DNA of 64,000 bases, taken from positions 62,001-126,000 of the forward strand of contig JBHOQS010000025.1 in the NCBI GenBank assembly GCA_042408875.1, in the 5' to 3' direction. A program made the position numbers and the translations under genes. The DNA is from JBHOQS01 sp042408875 (GTDB lineage: Bacteria > Chloroflexota > UBA11872 > JBHOQS01). Under the pieces are notes generated by a model. That model searched no databases. It was not told the DNA's origin and saw nothing but the letters and a program-made list of their open reading frames with translations. Positions 9,234 to 17,367 of this stretch are shown piece by piece; the first letter of the stretch is position 1, and the number at the start of each line of letters is the position of its first letter.

Positions 9234-10388
9234 TCAGTCATCCGCAGCGGAGACGACCGTGCCCTGGTACTGGCTGGCGTGGGCGCGGATCTCACTTTCG
9301 ATCTGGGCGGCGATGTGGGGGTTCTGGCGCAGGAACTCCTTGGCGTTCTCGCGGCCCATGCCCAGCTTGGTCTCGCCATAGGTGAAGTGCGCCCCGCTCT
9401 TGCGGATGATCCCCATATCCACCCCCACATCCAGGAGACCGCCCTCTTTGGAGATACCGCCCTGGAACATGAGATCGAACTCGCAGGTACGGAACGGCGG
9501 GGCGACCTTGTTCTTGACCACCTTTACCTTCGTGCGCGCGCCGATCACCTCGGTGCCGTTCTTGATCTGGTCCACACGGCGGATCTCCAGCCGCACGGAG
9601 GAGTAGAACTTCAGCGCCCGGCCGCCGGGGGTTGTCTCGGGGTTGCCGAACATGATGCCGATCTTCTCGCGAAGCTGGTTGATGAAGATCACCACCGCGT
9701 GGGACTTGCTGATGGCCGCGGTCAGCTTGCGCAGCGCCTGCGACATCAGCCGCGCCTGGAGGCCCACATGGGCATCGCCCATCTCCCCGTCAATCTCCGC
9801 GCGAGGAACCAGCGCCGCCACCGAGTCGATCACCACCACGTCGATGGCGCCGCTCCGCACCAGCATCTCGGCGACCTCGAGCGCCTGCTCGCCTGAGTCC
9901 GGCTGCGAGATCAGCAGCGCATCGGTGCGGACACCGCAGTTACGCGCCCACTGCTCGTCAAAGGCGTGCTCGGCATCGATGAAGGCCGCCATGCCGCCCA
10001 TCCGCTGGGCCTCGGCCATGATGTGGTACGCCAGCGTCGTCTTGCCAGAAGACTCCGGCCCATAGATCTCGATCACGCGACCGCGCGGGACGCCTCCCAC
10101 GCCCAGGGCCAGGTCCAGGGCAATGGAGCCCGTAGGGATGACCTCCACCGCTAGGCGCGGTGTGGAGTCATCTAGCCGCATGATCGTGCCTTTGCCGTAC
10201 TTCTTTTCGATAGCTGCAACGGCGATCTCAATCGCCTTCTGCCGGTCGGTGAGCGTGCTCGTTCGTTCGATCATTGGGCCCTGCTCATCTGCTCTGGGAG
10301 AGCGCCCCGTCTGCACTGGCCGTGCGCTGCGCGCCGGGAGTTCCTCCACTGGCGCTCCGTTCACTGGAGTGACCTCTACTATCGCCAT
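9234..10388 (-). CDS. recA: Recombinase RecA
   Basis: DNA-strand-exchange ATPase and SOS co-protease. Canonical segments are present: [28 protein letters not shown] (Walker A), [21 protein letters not shown] (Walker B and L1 side), [22 protein letters not shown] (L2). From ATG 10388 ([11 protein letters not shown]) it has 384 residues, with about 46 residues before the usual RecA N-terminus; GGAGGAAGGA lies 12 nt upstream. A shorter start at 10274 ([12 protein letters not shown]) would give a canonical length but has a poorer RBS. A strong promoter sits about 100 nt upstream. Confidence 0.96.
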   Translation of the reverse strand: MAIVEVTPVNGAPVEELPARSARPVQTGRSPRADEQGPMIERTSTLTDRQKAIEIAVAAIEKKYGKGTIMRLDDSTPRLAVEVIPTGSIALDLALGVGGVPRGRVIEIYGPESSGKTTLAYHIMAEAQRMGGMAAFIDAEHAFDEQWARNCGVRTDALLISQPDSGEQALEVAEMLVRSGAIDVVVIDSVAALVPRAEIDGEMGDAHVGLQARLMSQALRKLTAAISKSHAVVIFINQLREKIGIMFGNPETTPGGRALKFYSSVRLEIRRVDQIKNGTEVIGARTKVKVVKNKVAPPFRTCEFDLMFQGGISKEGGLLDVGVDMGIIRKSGAHFTYGETKLGMGRENAKEFLRQNPHIAAQIESEIRAHASQYQGTVVSAADD

Positions 10389-10485
10389 TATACTACCCGT
10401 TCCTTCCTCCGGCACTGGCCGGGATGTACCCCTACTACACAGCACTGCACACCTGCCGGGGCCTGCTCTACCGGCGTGTACGCCG

Positions 10486-10514
10486 AGTATACTGCACAAA
10501 TGAATACCTGTCAA
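10486..10514 (-). promoter_or_regulatory. recA promoter
   Basis: On the minus strand TTGACA (10514-10509) and TATACT (10491-10486) are separated by exactly 17 nt. It predicts a transcript start near 10479 and a leader of about 90 nt before the recA ATG. Near-consensus housekeeping promoter, seen directly. Confidence 0.85.
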
Positions 10515-10541
10515 TAAGAGAGTGCTGCCAGGTATTCATTT
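10498..10541. promoter_or_regulatory. 13-bp perfect inverted repeat across the recA -35 region
   Basis: AAATGAATACCTG (10498-10510) and CAGGTATTCATTT (10529-10541) are perfect complements, centres 31 bp apart (about three helical turns). The inner arm covers the spacer and the edge of the -35 box; the outer lies just upstream of it. A dimeric or tetrameric regulator, perhaps the local SOS repressor, could bind both arms. It does not resemble the E. coli or Bacillus LexA consensus. Confidence 0.6.
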
Positions 10542-10629
10542 GGACCCAGAGACCATTGACGGCGCTGCGACCAGGATGCCAGAATGCACTCCGGCGCGTG
10601 CACCCGGTTTCTGTGCATGTGCCGTCTCT

Positions 10630-10664
10630 ACGCAATATCTCGACGCAATATCTCTACGTATCTA
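10630..10664. repeat. 13-bp tandem repeat upstream of VOC gene
   Basis: ACGCAATATCTCG, ACGCAATATCTCT and a partial ACGTATCTA follow head to tail, ending about 55 nt before the VOC start. Could be repeated binding sites or replication slippage. Confidence 0.6.
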
Positions 10665-10718
10665 CAGCACGAGCGCGCCGGGCACTGCGCCCGGCCGAGA
10701 CGGCATGAGGTTCCGGCT

Positions 10719-11093
10719 ATGCGCATGCATCACATCGCCATCACCACATCGGATATGGACGCGTCAGTTGCGTTCTACACTCGCCACCTGGGTCTGCACG
10801 TGGTCGCCCGCTACCCCAGTGCTATCTTTCTGAGCGATGGCCAGGGCATGCATCTTGAGCTCCTCCCCCGCCAGCCCGGCGTGGCCGCGGAGGATGGCAC
10901 CGTCGTCAATCACCTGGCCTTCCTCGTCGAGGATGTCGCGGCTGCCGCGGCGCGCCTGCGCGAGGCAGGCATCAGCTTCCACACCGGCCCGCTCACCGCG
11001 GCCAACGGCGCGGTCATCGCCAACTGCCGTGCCCCGGAAGGCACGGTGATCCAGCTCTGGCAGGCACCGCCGGATTTCCCGCACGAGCGTTGA
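10719..11093 (+). CDS. VOC-family protein (glyoxalase/dioxygenase fold)
   Basis: A 124-residue single vicinal-oxygen-chelate domain beginning MRMHHIAITTSDMDASVAFYTRHLGL, with the second beta-alpha-beta unit VNHLAFLVEDVAAAAARLREAG and the end PEGTVIQLWQ. Metal positions His (MHHIAI), Glu (HLELL), His (VNHLAF) and Glu (RAPEGT) are all plausible. Function could be lactoylglutathione lyase-like or methylmalonyl-CoA epimerase-like; not resolvable. A GAGG lies before the ATG; a nearby ATG at 10725 is an alternative. Confidence 0.8.
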   Translation: MRMHHIAITTSDMDASVAFYTRHLGLHVVARYPSAIFLSDGQGMHLELLPRQPGVAAEDGTVVNHLAFLVEDVAAAAARLREAGISFHTGPLTAANGAVIANCRAPEGTVIQLWQAPPDFPHER

Positions 11094-11128
11094 AGTTGAT
11101 ATAATTGCTCTACAATATAGGCTATTAA
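11090..11128 (+). promoter_or_regulatory. AT-rich promoter-like block before the siroheme genes
   Basis: TTGAAG at 11090-11095 and TACAAT at 11111-11116 lie 15 nt apart in an AT-rich island (TTGATATAATTGCTC) of otherwise GC-rich DNA, 60-85 nt before the precorrin-2 dehydrogenase start. The spacing is short, so this is weak evidence. Confidence 0.35.
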
Positions 11129-11174
11129 GCTAGGCTATTGAGCCGGCCTCAGGCCGGAAGAGGGGCGGTGCGCC

Positions 11175-11900
11175 GTGCCATCTGAACCAGGGCCTTCTCC
11201 CAGCGTAGCAGCGTCCCAAGTACTAGCCCCCGCGGCCCTGCCGCCGGTCCTCCCGATCTGTCTGAACGTCGCCGGACGCCATTGCATGGTGTTCGGCGGC
11301 GGTGAGGTGGCCGAACGAAAAGTGCTCTCGCTCCTGGAGTGCGGGGCACGCGTCACCGTCGTGGCGCCCGCCGTGCAAGCGCGCCTGCGGGAGCTAGCAG
11401 CGCGCGGCCGCATCGTGCTGGAATTGCGCCCCTACCGCCGCGGCGAGCTGGCAGCCAGCAAGCCCTTCCTGGTCTTCGCCGCAACCGACGACCCGGAGGT
11501 GCACCGCCAGCTCTGGGAAGAGGCCGAGGCGAACAGCATCTTGATTAACGTCGTCGACGTCCCGCAGCTCTGCAACTTTATCATGCCGTCGATCCTGCGT
11601 CGCGGCGATCTCTGCATCGCGGTCTCGACCGGCGGGCGAAGCCCGGCGCTGGCGCGGCGCATCCGCCTCGAGCTCGAAGAGCGCTTCCCGCCGGATTTTG
11701 GCGAGCTGCTGCTGCGGGTCAGCGAGGTCCGTGAGTTCGTCAAGGAGCGGATGCAGCCCGGCCACGCCCGCGAGGCTATGCTGAGCACGATCGCCGAGCC
11801 TGAGGTGCTGGAACTGTTGCGCCAAGGGCGGGTCGAAGAGGTCAAGCAGCGCTACCTGGAGCGGCTGGCCGGGCACCCGGCGAGGAAGGCAGATCTATGA
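11175..11900 (+). CDS. Precorrin-2 dehydrogenase / sirohydrochlorin ferrochelatase-like (CysG N-terminal type)
   Basis: NAD-dependent oxidation of precorrin-2 to sirohydrochlorin, perhaps also iron insertion, for siroheme or cobalamin. The 241 residues hold LPICLNVAGRHCMVFGGGEVAERKV (Rossmann GGGEVA; C-terminal part quoted by motif), FAATDDPEVH, INVVDVPQLCNFIMPSI and STGGRSPALARRIR, the standard signatures. An N-terminal stretch of about 25 residues precedes the domain. Its stop overlaps the next start by 4 nt (ATGA), so it is translationally coupled to the CobA gene. Confidence 0.9.
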   Translation: MPSEPGPSPSVAASQVLAPAALPPVLPICLNVAGRHCMVFGGGEVAERKVLSLLECGARVTVVAPAVQARLRELAARGRIVLELRPYRRGELAASKPFLVFAATDDPEVHRQLWEEAEANSILINVVDVPQLCNFIMPSILRRGDLCIAVSTGGRSPALARRIRLELEERFPPDFGELLLRVSEVREFVKERMQPGHAREAMLSTIAEPEVLELLRQGRVEEVKQRYLERLAGHPARKADL

Positions 11901-13114
11901 CCATGGCCGGCTCGGGCAAGGTCTACCTCGTGGGCGCCGGTCCGGGCGACCCAAAGCTGTTGACCCTGCGCGGTCTGGAGTGCCTGCAGCGGGCTGAGGT
12001 GGTGGTCTACGACCGCCTGGTTGATCCAGCGCTTCTGCTGTATGCGCCGCTCCAGGCCGAGTGCATCTATGCGGGCAAAGAGCGCGGCCATCACACCCTT
12101 CCTCAGGAGGAGATCAACGCGCTCTTGATCGACCGGGCACGGCAGGGCAAGGTGGTCGTGCGCCTCAAGGGTGGCGACCCCTTTGTGTTCGGCCGCGGCG
12201 GGGAAGAAGCCGAGGCGCTGGCCGCGGCGGGGATACCCTTTGAGGTGGTGCCGGGGGTGAGCTCGGCCGTTGCTGTGCCGGCCGCGGCCGGTATCCCGGT
12301 GACCCATCGCGCCCTGGCCTCGAGCTTCACCGTCGTCGCTGGCCACGAAGGCGCCGGAAGTGCCACGCCGCAGCTCGACTGGGCAGCTCTGGCCCGCAGC
12401 GGGGGCACGCTCGTCTTCCTGATGGGTGTGACGAACCTCCCTGAGATTGTGACACAGCTCGTCAGCCATGGGCGCTCGCCACAGACGCCGGTGGCGCTCG
12501 TCCGCTGGGGAACCTGGCCAGAGCAAGAGACCATCACCGGCACCCTCGCTGATATCACCGCGCGCGCCGCGGCGCGCCACTTCGGGCCGCCGGCGGTGAT
12601 CGTTGTCGGCGAGGTCGTTGCCCTGCGCGAGCGGCTGGGCAGGGCGGAGCAGCTCCCACTCTTCGGCCGGCGCGTCGTCATCCCCTATACCGAGCCTGTA
12701 CCCGCCGGCCTGGTTGAGATGCTCGAAGATGCCGGAGCGCGCGTCGTAGCCGTGCCCCTCTCCGGGGGCACGGACCAGACCGGGGATGCGGTCCCGCAGG
12801 GCAGCGCCATTGACGTGTGTTGCTCTCCGGTGGCACAGGCTGGCCGATTGTGCGAGGTGCTGGAGCGTTATCCTCGGACTGTCCTGCTCTTGCCGGCACC
12901 GGCGGCCGCGCAGGCGCTGGCTGGGGTGGCTGGCCTGGCTAGCATGGCGCCAGAGCGACTGGCTGTGGTCTGCCTTGGAGCAGACACTGCGCAGGAAGCC
13001 CTCCGTACGGGCTTGCCGGTACACCGCTGGGTCTCCTCGCCCACTGGCCTCGTCGAGGCCCTCTGCGAGCACACCCTCCCGCAGGAACTCCTGGGTCTCG
13101 GCACAGCTGGGTAA
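11897..13114 (+). CDS. cobA: Uroporphyrinogen-III C-methyltransferase with shortened HemD-like tail
   Basis: SAM-dependent methylation of uroporphyrinogen III to precorrin-2. The first ~255 residues are a complete CobA/SUMT domain: VYLVGAGPGDPKLLTLRG, RLKGGDPFVFGRGGEE, VVPGVSSAVAVPAAAGIPVTHR by motif, LVFLMGV. Residues about 262-405 begin GRRVVIPYTEP and resemble uroporphyrinogen-III synthase, but at about 145 residues this part is well under the usual ~250, so HemD activity is doubtful. Overlaps the precorrin-2 dehydrogenase gene by 4 nt. Together the two genes give uro'gen III to sirohydrochlorin. Confidence 0.88.
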   Translation: MTMAGSGKVYLVGAGPGDPKLLTLRGLECLQRAEVVVYDRLVDPALLLYAPLQAECIYAGKERGHHTLPQEEINALLIDRARQGKVVVRLKGGDPFVFGRGGEEAEALAAAGIPFEVVPGVSSAVAVPAAAGIPVTHRALASSFTVVAGHEGAGSATPQLDWAALARSGGTLVFLMGVTNLPEIVTQLVSHGRSPQTPVALVRWGTWPEQETITGTLADITARAAARHFGPPAVIVVGEVVALRERLGRAEQLPLFGRRVVIPYTEPVPAGLVEMLEDAGARVVAVPLSGGTDQTGDAVPQGSAIDVCCSPVAQAGRLCEVLERYPRTVLLLPAPAAAQALAGVAGLASMAPERLAVVCLGADTAQEALRTGLPVHRWVSSPTGLVEALCEHTLPQELLGLGTAG

Positions 13115-13142
13115 GCCGCTGGGCGGATATTGGCCCGGCTCG

Positions 13143-13424
13143 CTACTCGGCCGGCTCGCTACAGCGCGGACAGGGAATGCTGTACCAGACGCCTGTGACG
13201 TCCATGATGCTCCATTCGCCGCTGCCGGCGCAGGTCGCGCAGGCGTCCGGCCTGCGGACGTCAACCGTGATCCGCCAGTGCACTGCCGTGTCGTCTGGTC
13301 CAAGGCGGACGCCCAGCGCGGCGAGCAACTGTCGCAACGCCGGGGTCAGTCCGACGCCTTCCGCCACATGAACTAACGGCAGCCGTGCAAAGTCCTGCGC
13401 CTGGGAGATTGCCTCTCCGGACAC
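13143..13424 (-). CDS. Small zinc-finger-like hypothetical protein
   Basis: 93 residues, unrecognised family. The C-terminus has CATCAGSG and CPRC, a pair of CxxC knuckles like one DnaJ-type zinc finger; the N-terminal half resembles small Chloroflexota proteins of unknown role. GTG start with GGAGG 8 nt upstream supports it as real. Convergent with cobA. Confidence 0.6.
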   Translation of the reverse strand: MSGEAISQAQDFARLPLVHVAEGVGLTPALRQLLAALGVRLGPDDTAVHWRITVDVRRPDACATCAGSGEWSIMDVTGVWYSIPCPRCSEPAE

Positions 13425-13745
13425 CTACCTGGCCTCCATCCTGCCCCTGGCCTCTCGTGCGCTTCGGGGTCCCGTGCATCCGGCAGTGCTCAACGCAGCA
13501 ACGTCGCCGGCAAGCCGGACCGAACAGCGATCTACCTGGTCACCCTTCGCACCTTAGCCGGTCCGCGGCCGAAACAGAAATTCGGGCGACGAAAGGGCTA
13601 GCAGCTTCGGGCGCGCATCCAGGCTACTTCGCTACACACATGTGCATTGACCAGCACGCGCGCCGCCACCTACACTGCATCTAGGCATCACCGGCTACTC
13701 CGGGAGCCCGGTATGCCGTGCGCCACCAGGGAGGTCACGCGAGAC
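13425..13745. other. Intergenic, no gene seen
   Basis: About 320 nt between divergent genes. It should carry both promoters, but I see no clear -35/-10 pair, RNA gene or repeat. Confidence 0.5.
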
Positions 13746-15422
13746 ATGCGGGTACAGCGGCTGCGCTCTATCGTACTGCTTGCCATTGCCGTCCTTGGAC
13801 TGGCCATAGCGCCTGCACCAGGTGCGACAGGAAGGGTACCGGCACGGGCGCTGGCGGCAGGCCCGCCGCTGGACTGGGAGGTGCCGCGCGGCCGCTACTT
13901 CACGCAGGCAGGCGAGGGCCAGGGCGGGTACACCATCAGCGACGCCGGCGGGATCGGCCTGTGGAGCGCCTTTCGCAGCCTCGGCGGCGTGGAGGTCCTC
14001 GGCGTGCCCGTATCCAGGCGCTTTGAGCTTGACGGAGCGATCTACCAGGCCACGCAGCGTGCGTTGCTGCGCTGGGACCCTGAGGCGGTGACAGCGGTGC
14101 GCGCTCCGGTGTTCGACATGCTCTCCCAGGCCGGGCTGGATGGCTGGCTAGCGGCGGAATGGGGCATCCCGGCGCCGGCTCCGGGCTCCGCACCCGCGAC
14201 ACCTGAGGAGCGCCTGGCTCTGCTGGATAGCGCGCCGGCACTCCGGGAGTACTTCCTGGCAGCGACCGACTGGGCGGACCGGTATGGCCTGCCGGTCGCG
14301 CTGGAGGCTGGCGAGACAGTGATCACACTGCGTGCACAGAAGGCGGCCCTCCAGCTCTGGCGCGCGGCCACGCCCTGGGCCCAGGCCGGGCAGATCACGC
14401 TGGCGAACGCCGGCGACATCGCCAAAGCCGCCGGGCTGGTGCCACTTGAGGCGCGCTTGCCGGAGCCATTCCCGCCGGTCGTGCTGGTCGGCCCGACGTC
14501 GATCCTCGTGCCCGGCCAGCCCAGCGAGGCCGCCCCCAGACCGTCTGTAACACCTGCACCTGCGCCGCGAGATGCTGAGCCCGTTCCTGCCGGCCTCGTG
14601 CAGCCGGATGGCCCGCCGGCGGTGTTTCTGACCGGGACGCGCGGGCTCCAGCTCGTCGGGGCGATCACCAACCGACACAGCCGCGCCGTGGCAGTTGACG
14701 TCTCGGCGGTGTTCCTCGATGAGGAGGACGGGCTGGCCGCTAAGGTGGGCTCATCCGGCAGTGATCTCTTCCTGCTCCCGGGGGAAAGCCGGCCGGTCCT
14801 GCTGACCACCGCAGCACGGCCGGCGAGCTGGAGAGAGGTACGGCTTCAGGTCGAGCGCGCGGTGGCGGTGGATGGCGAGCCACTGCGGTCGCTGGCGTTC
14901 GTCGGGCGGCCGCGTATCGTGCCGGGTGAGCGCCCGCGCCTCCAGGCCCAGGTGCAGAACGCGGGCGCCCGGGCAGTGCGTCCCTCGGCCTTGGCCGTCT
15001 TCTACGATGCTCAGGGGAGCGTGCTAGGAGCTGTGCCACTCTCAGGGCCAGCGGTCCCGCCCGGCCACACCTCTACCCTGGCTGGCACGGCCACGCGCAC
15101 GATCCCGACCTGGGCGCACATCGGGCTCTACCTTACCCGCTACACGACGCCGTCGAGCGCCCCGCCGGTCTTGTCGTTCACAGACGTACGCGTCGTGCCA
15201 CTGGCACAGGAGAGTGAAGTGCGCGGCGTCGTCGCCAACGGCGGAGCGCGGCCGGTGACAGTTGCCCTGTCAGCCACGCTCCTCGATGCCGAGGGCAGCA
15301 TCCTCGCCTATGGCGCGTCATCGCAGCGCCTTGATCTTGCGCCTGGCGAGCGCAAGCTGTTCACGCTCCGTACGGACGCCCGTGTCGAGCTCTTCGCCGC
15401 GCTGCGATTAGAACCCCGCTGA
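13746..15422 (+). CDS. Secreted protein with LGFP-like repeat module
   Basis: Exported protein of 558 residues. Signal peptide MRVQRLRSIVLLAIAVLGLA with cleavage probably near residue 30-38. Residues about 55-120 (GIGLWSAFRSLGGVEVLGVP, RRFELDGAIYQATQRALLRW) resemble the cell-wall LGFP-like module, which recurs in the hydrolase at 48456. A Pro/Ala-rich linker (around 290) leads to two Ig-like or FxLYD-like beta domains. No catalytic motif seen; likely a surface or cell-wall-associated protein. Start at ATG 13746 (GGGAGG 11 nt upstream); ATG 13713 is possible. Confidence 0.75.
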   Translation: MRVQRLRSIVLLAIAVLGLAIAPAPGATGRVPARALAAGPPLDWEVPRGRYFTQAGEGQGGYTISDAGGIGLWSAFRSLGGVEVLGVPVSRRFELDGAIYQATQRALLRWDPEAVTAVRAPVFDMLSQAGLDGWLAAEWGIPAPAPGSAPATPEERLALLDSAPALREYFLAATDWADRYGLPVALEAGETVITLRAQKAALQLWRAATPWAQAGQITLANAGDIAKAAGLVPLEARLPEPFPPVVLVGPTSILVPGQPSEAAPRPSVTPAPAPRDAEPVPAGLVQPDGPPAVFLTGTRGLQLVGAITNRHSRAVAVDVSAVFLDEEDGLAAKVGSSGSDLFLLPGESRPVLLTTAARPASWREVRLQVERAVAVDGEPLRSLAFVGRPRIVPGERPRLQAQVQNAGARAVRPSALAVFYDAQGSVLGAVPLSGPAVPPGHTSTLAGTATRTIPTWAHIGLYLTRYTTPSSAPPVLSFTDVRVVPLAQESEVRGVVANGGARPVTVALSATLLDAEGSILAYGASSQRLDLAPGERKLFTLRTDARVELFAALRLEPR

Positions 15423-15560
15423 TGAGAGGTGAGGCTGCCCATCCCACGGCGGGGAAGCGCCCCCCAGAGCATGGGGTACGCCACCTTGCATCGGCATGCC
15501 GGTGTGCGATGCTAGAGCCGTCTCAAGCCCGAATCTCAGAGAAGATGCGAGCATCGCGCG

Positions 15561-15869
15561 ATGACACGTGCAGTAACCACTGGGCTGCCCTCTGTTGCTC
15601 CCCAGCGCCGGCGCATGCAGCGGGGTGCCGGCACCGTCGAGTACGCGCTGGTCCTGCTCCTTCTCGTGCTTGCAGCCTTGCTGGCCGTGCAGGACACCGG
15701 CAAGGCGACGAACGAAGCGCTCAACAGGGTCAACGAGTGGGTAGAGTGGGCGACGGCGGATGCGCTACCCCTGCCCACCGCGCCACCAGGAGTGACACCG
15801 ACGCCGGTGGATTGCTCGCCCCGTGGCCAAGGCCGGCCGCCCAAGTGCCCGCGCGGCTGGATGAAGTAG
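15561..15869 (+). CDS. Flp-type (type IVb) pilin-like protein
   Basis: 102 residues. RRRMQRG/AGTVEYAL has the Flp prepilin cleavage pattern (Gly, then Glu at +5 and Tyr at +6), followed by the hydrophobic segment VLLLLVLAALLAVQ and a short mature domain ending in a Pro/Cys-rich tail. Expected to be cut by a TadV/CpaA peptidase and to assemble into tight-adherence pili, but no tad/cpa gene is in this window. Convergent with purA. Confidence 0.72.
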   Translation: MTRAVTTGLPSVAPQRRRMQRGAGTVEYALVLLLLVLAALLAVQDTGKATNEALNRVNEWVEWATADALPLPTAPPGVTPTPVDCSPRGQGRPPKCPRGWMK

Positions 15870-15923
15870 AGCGAACATCAAGCCGGCCGCAGACGTACCA
15901 GGCGCCTCGGTGCCCACTCGCGC

Positions 15924-17207
15924 TCAGCGCTCGATCGTCGCCCGGCGCTCCGGCCCTACACCGATGAGGCGCACTGGCACGCCGACCAGCTCCTCGATGC
16001 GCTGGATATAGCGCTGCGCCTCCGCCGGAAGCTCCTCAAAACGTCGAGCACTGCCGGTGCAGCACCGCCAGCCCGGCAGCGTCTCATACACCGGCTCCGC
16101 CCGGGCCAGGACCCGCGCCGGCGGCATTGTGGTGATCTCGCCGGCCGGGAGCAGTTCGCCATCGATGCGGTAGGCCGTGCAGATGCGGACCCGCTCGAAG
16201 CCATCCAGGACATCGAGCTTCATCACCGCCAGGTCGGTGAAACCGTTCAACTCCGCAGCGAAGCGCGCGGCCACGGCGTCGAACCAGCCGCACCGCCGCG
16301 GCCGCCCGGTGGCTGCGCCGTACTCGTTGCCGAGCTCACGGAGCTGGACGGCCTGATCGGGCGGCATCTCAGTGGGCAGTGGGCCCTCGCCCACCGCAGT
16401 AGTATAGGCCTTGGTCACGCCGGTGACCTGGCGGATGCGATGGGGGGGCACACCGGCCCCGGCGGCCGCTCCACCGGCTAGCGTGCAGGACGACGTCACG
16501 AACGGATAGATGCCCCAGTCCAAGTCACGCATGACGCCGAGCTGGCCTTCCAGGAGGACCGTGCGATCCTCGCGCAGCGCGCGCTGTACAACGACGTGAG
16601 AGTTCACGATACGGTCCTTCAGGCGTCTGCCCCAGTCCAGGCACCGAGTGAGCAGCTCCCCAGCGTCAAGTGGAGGCGCGCCGTAGCCGGCCAGAATGCG
16701 GTTCTCAGCTTCGACGACGGCAGGGATATACTCGCGCAGGTACGGCTCGTCCAGCAGGTCGCCCATCTGCAAGCCGATGCGCGCGGCTTTGTCCGTATAG
16801 GCAGGCCCGACGCCGCGGCGCGTCGTGCCCTGGCGGTGCTCGCCACGAGCATCCTCCTCCAGCCCGTCACGCTGGATGTGATACGGCATCACGACGTGCG
16901 CGCGCTCAGCAACGATGAGCTGCGCCGTGGAGACCCTGCGCTGCTCTAGGTCGTCGATCTCCGCCAGGAGCGCGTCGGGGTCCACGACCGTGCCCGGTCC
17001 TATCAGGCACTGCACATGGGGATGGAAGATGCCTGACGGCACAAGGTGCAGGCGGAACTCGCCCCGCTCATCAGGGACAACGGTGTGTCCAGCGTTCGCT
17101 CCGCCATTGTAGCGGATCACCAGGTCCGCCTGGGCAGCCAGGTAATCCACTACCTTCCCCTTGCCCTCGTCCCCCCAATGAGCACCCACAATAGCGCGCA
17201 CGCCCAT
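15924..17207 (-). CDS. purA: Adenylosuccinate synthetase
   Basis: GTP-dependent IMP + Asp to adenylosuccinate, first committed AMP step. From ATG 17207 it is 427 residues, the family norm; GAGGAGG lies 7 nt upstream. Catalytic AHWGDEGKGKVVD (Asp) and NGGANAGHTVV (His) are intact, as are RRGVGPAYTDKAARIG and GRPRRCGWFD. The IMP-binding EGAQG segment reads EGQLGVMRDLDWGIYPFVTS, and TRVG reads TAVG, so it belongs to a divergent clade. Confidence 0.93.
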   Translation of the reverse strand: MGVRAIVGAHWGDEGKGKVVDYLAAQADLVIRYNGGANAGHTVVPDERGEFRLHLVPSGIFHPHVQCLIGPGTVVDPDALLAEIDDLEQRRVSTAQLIVAERAHVVMPYHIQRDGLEEDARGEHRQGTTRRGVGPAYTDKAARIGLQMGDLLDEPYLREYIPAVVEAENRILAGYGAPPLDAGELLTRCLDWGRRLKDRIVNSHVVVQRALREDRTVLLEGQLGVMRDLDWGIYPFVTSSCTLAGGAAAGAGVPPHRIRQVTGVTKAYTTAVGEGPLPTEMPPDQAVQLRELGNEYGAATGRPRRCGWFDAVAARFAAELNGFTDLAVMKLDVLDGFERVRICTAYRIDGELLPAGEITTMPPARVLARAEPVYETLPGWRCCTGSARRFEELPAEAQRYIQRIEELVGVPVRLIGVGPERRATIER

Positions 17208-17232
17208 CGCGCGGTCCTCCTCGAGAAAGCGT

Positions 17233-17267
17233 AAAAAACTTAAAAAACTCAAAAACTCAAAATTGTT
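17233..17267. repeat. A-rich short-repeat tract upstream of purA
   Basis: Repeats of AAAAAACTT/AAAAACTC in the leader of purA; on the coding strand it reads as T-rich (TTTTGAGTTTTTGAG). A TTGACC (minus strand, 17297-17292) and TACAAG with short spacing lie upstream and may be the promoter. Confidence 0.5.
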
Positions 17268-17310
17268 CAAAACTTGTAGACTCGAAGGGCATAGGTCAAA
17301 AGGGAGGAAG

Positions 17311-17338
17311 ACTCTCCGCACATGAATGTGCGGAGAGT
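17311..17338 (-). terminator. Terminator after TrmB-family gene
   Basis: Perfect stem ACTCTCCGCACAT/ATGTGCGGAGAGT with a tiny loop, 30 nt beyond the regulator stop, followed on the minus strand by CTTCCTCCCTTTT. Confidence 0.65.
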
Positions 17339-17367
17339 GCCCGCCCGGCCTCAGCCGGTGAGCGCGC

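Noticed and set aside
11852..13303. 483-codon minus-strand open frame opposite cobA
   Set aside because: Low-complexity antisense of a clear CobA gene in GC-rich DNA; no motif.
15422..15967. 181-codon frame following the secreted protein
   Set aside because: Overlaps the well-supported Flp pilin in another frame; no RBS or homology.
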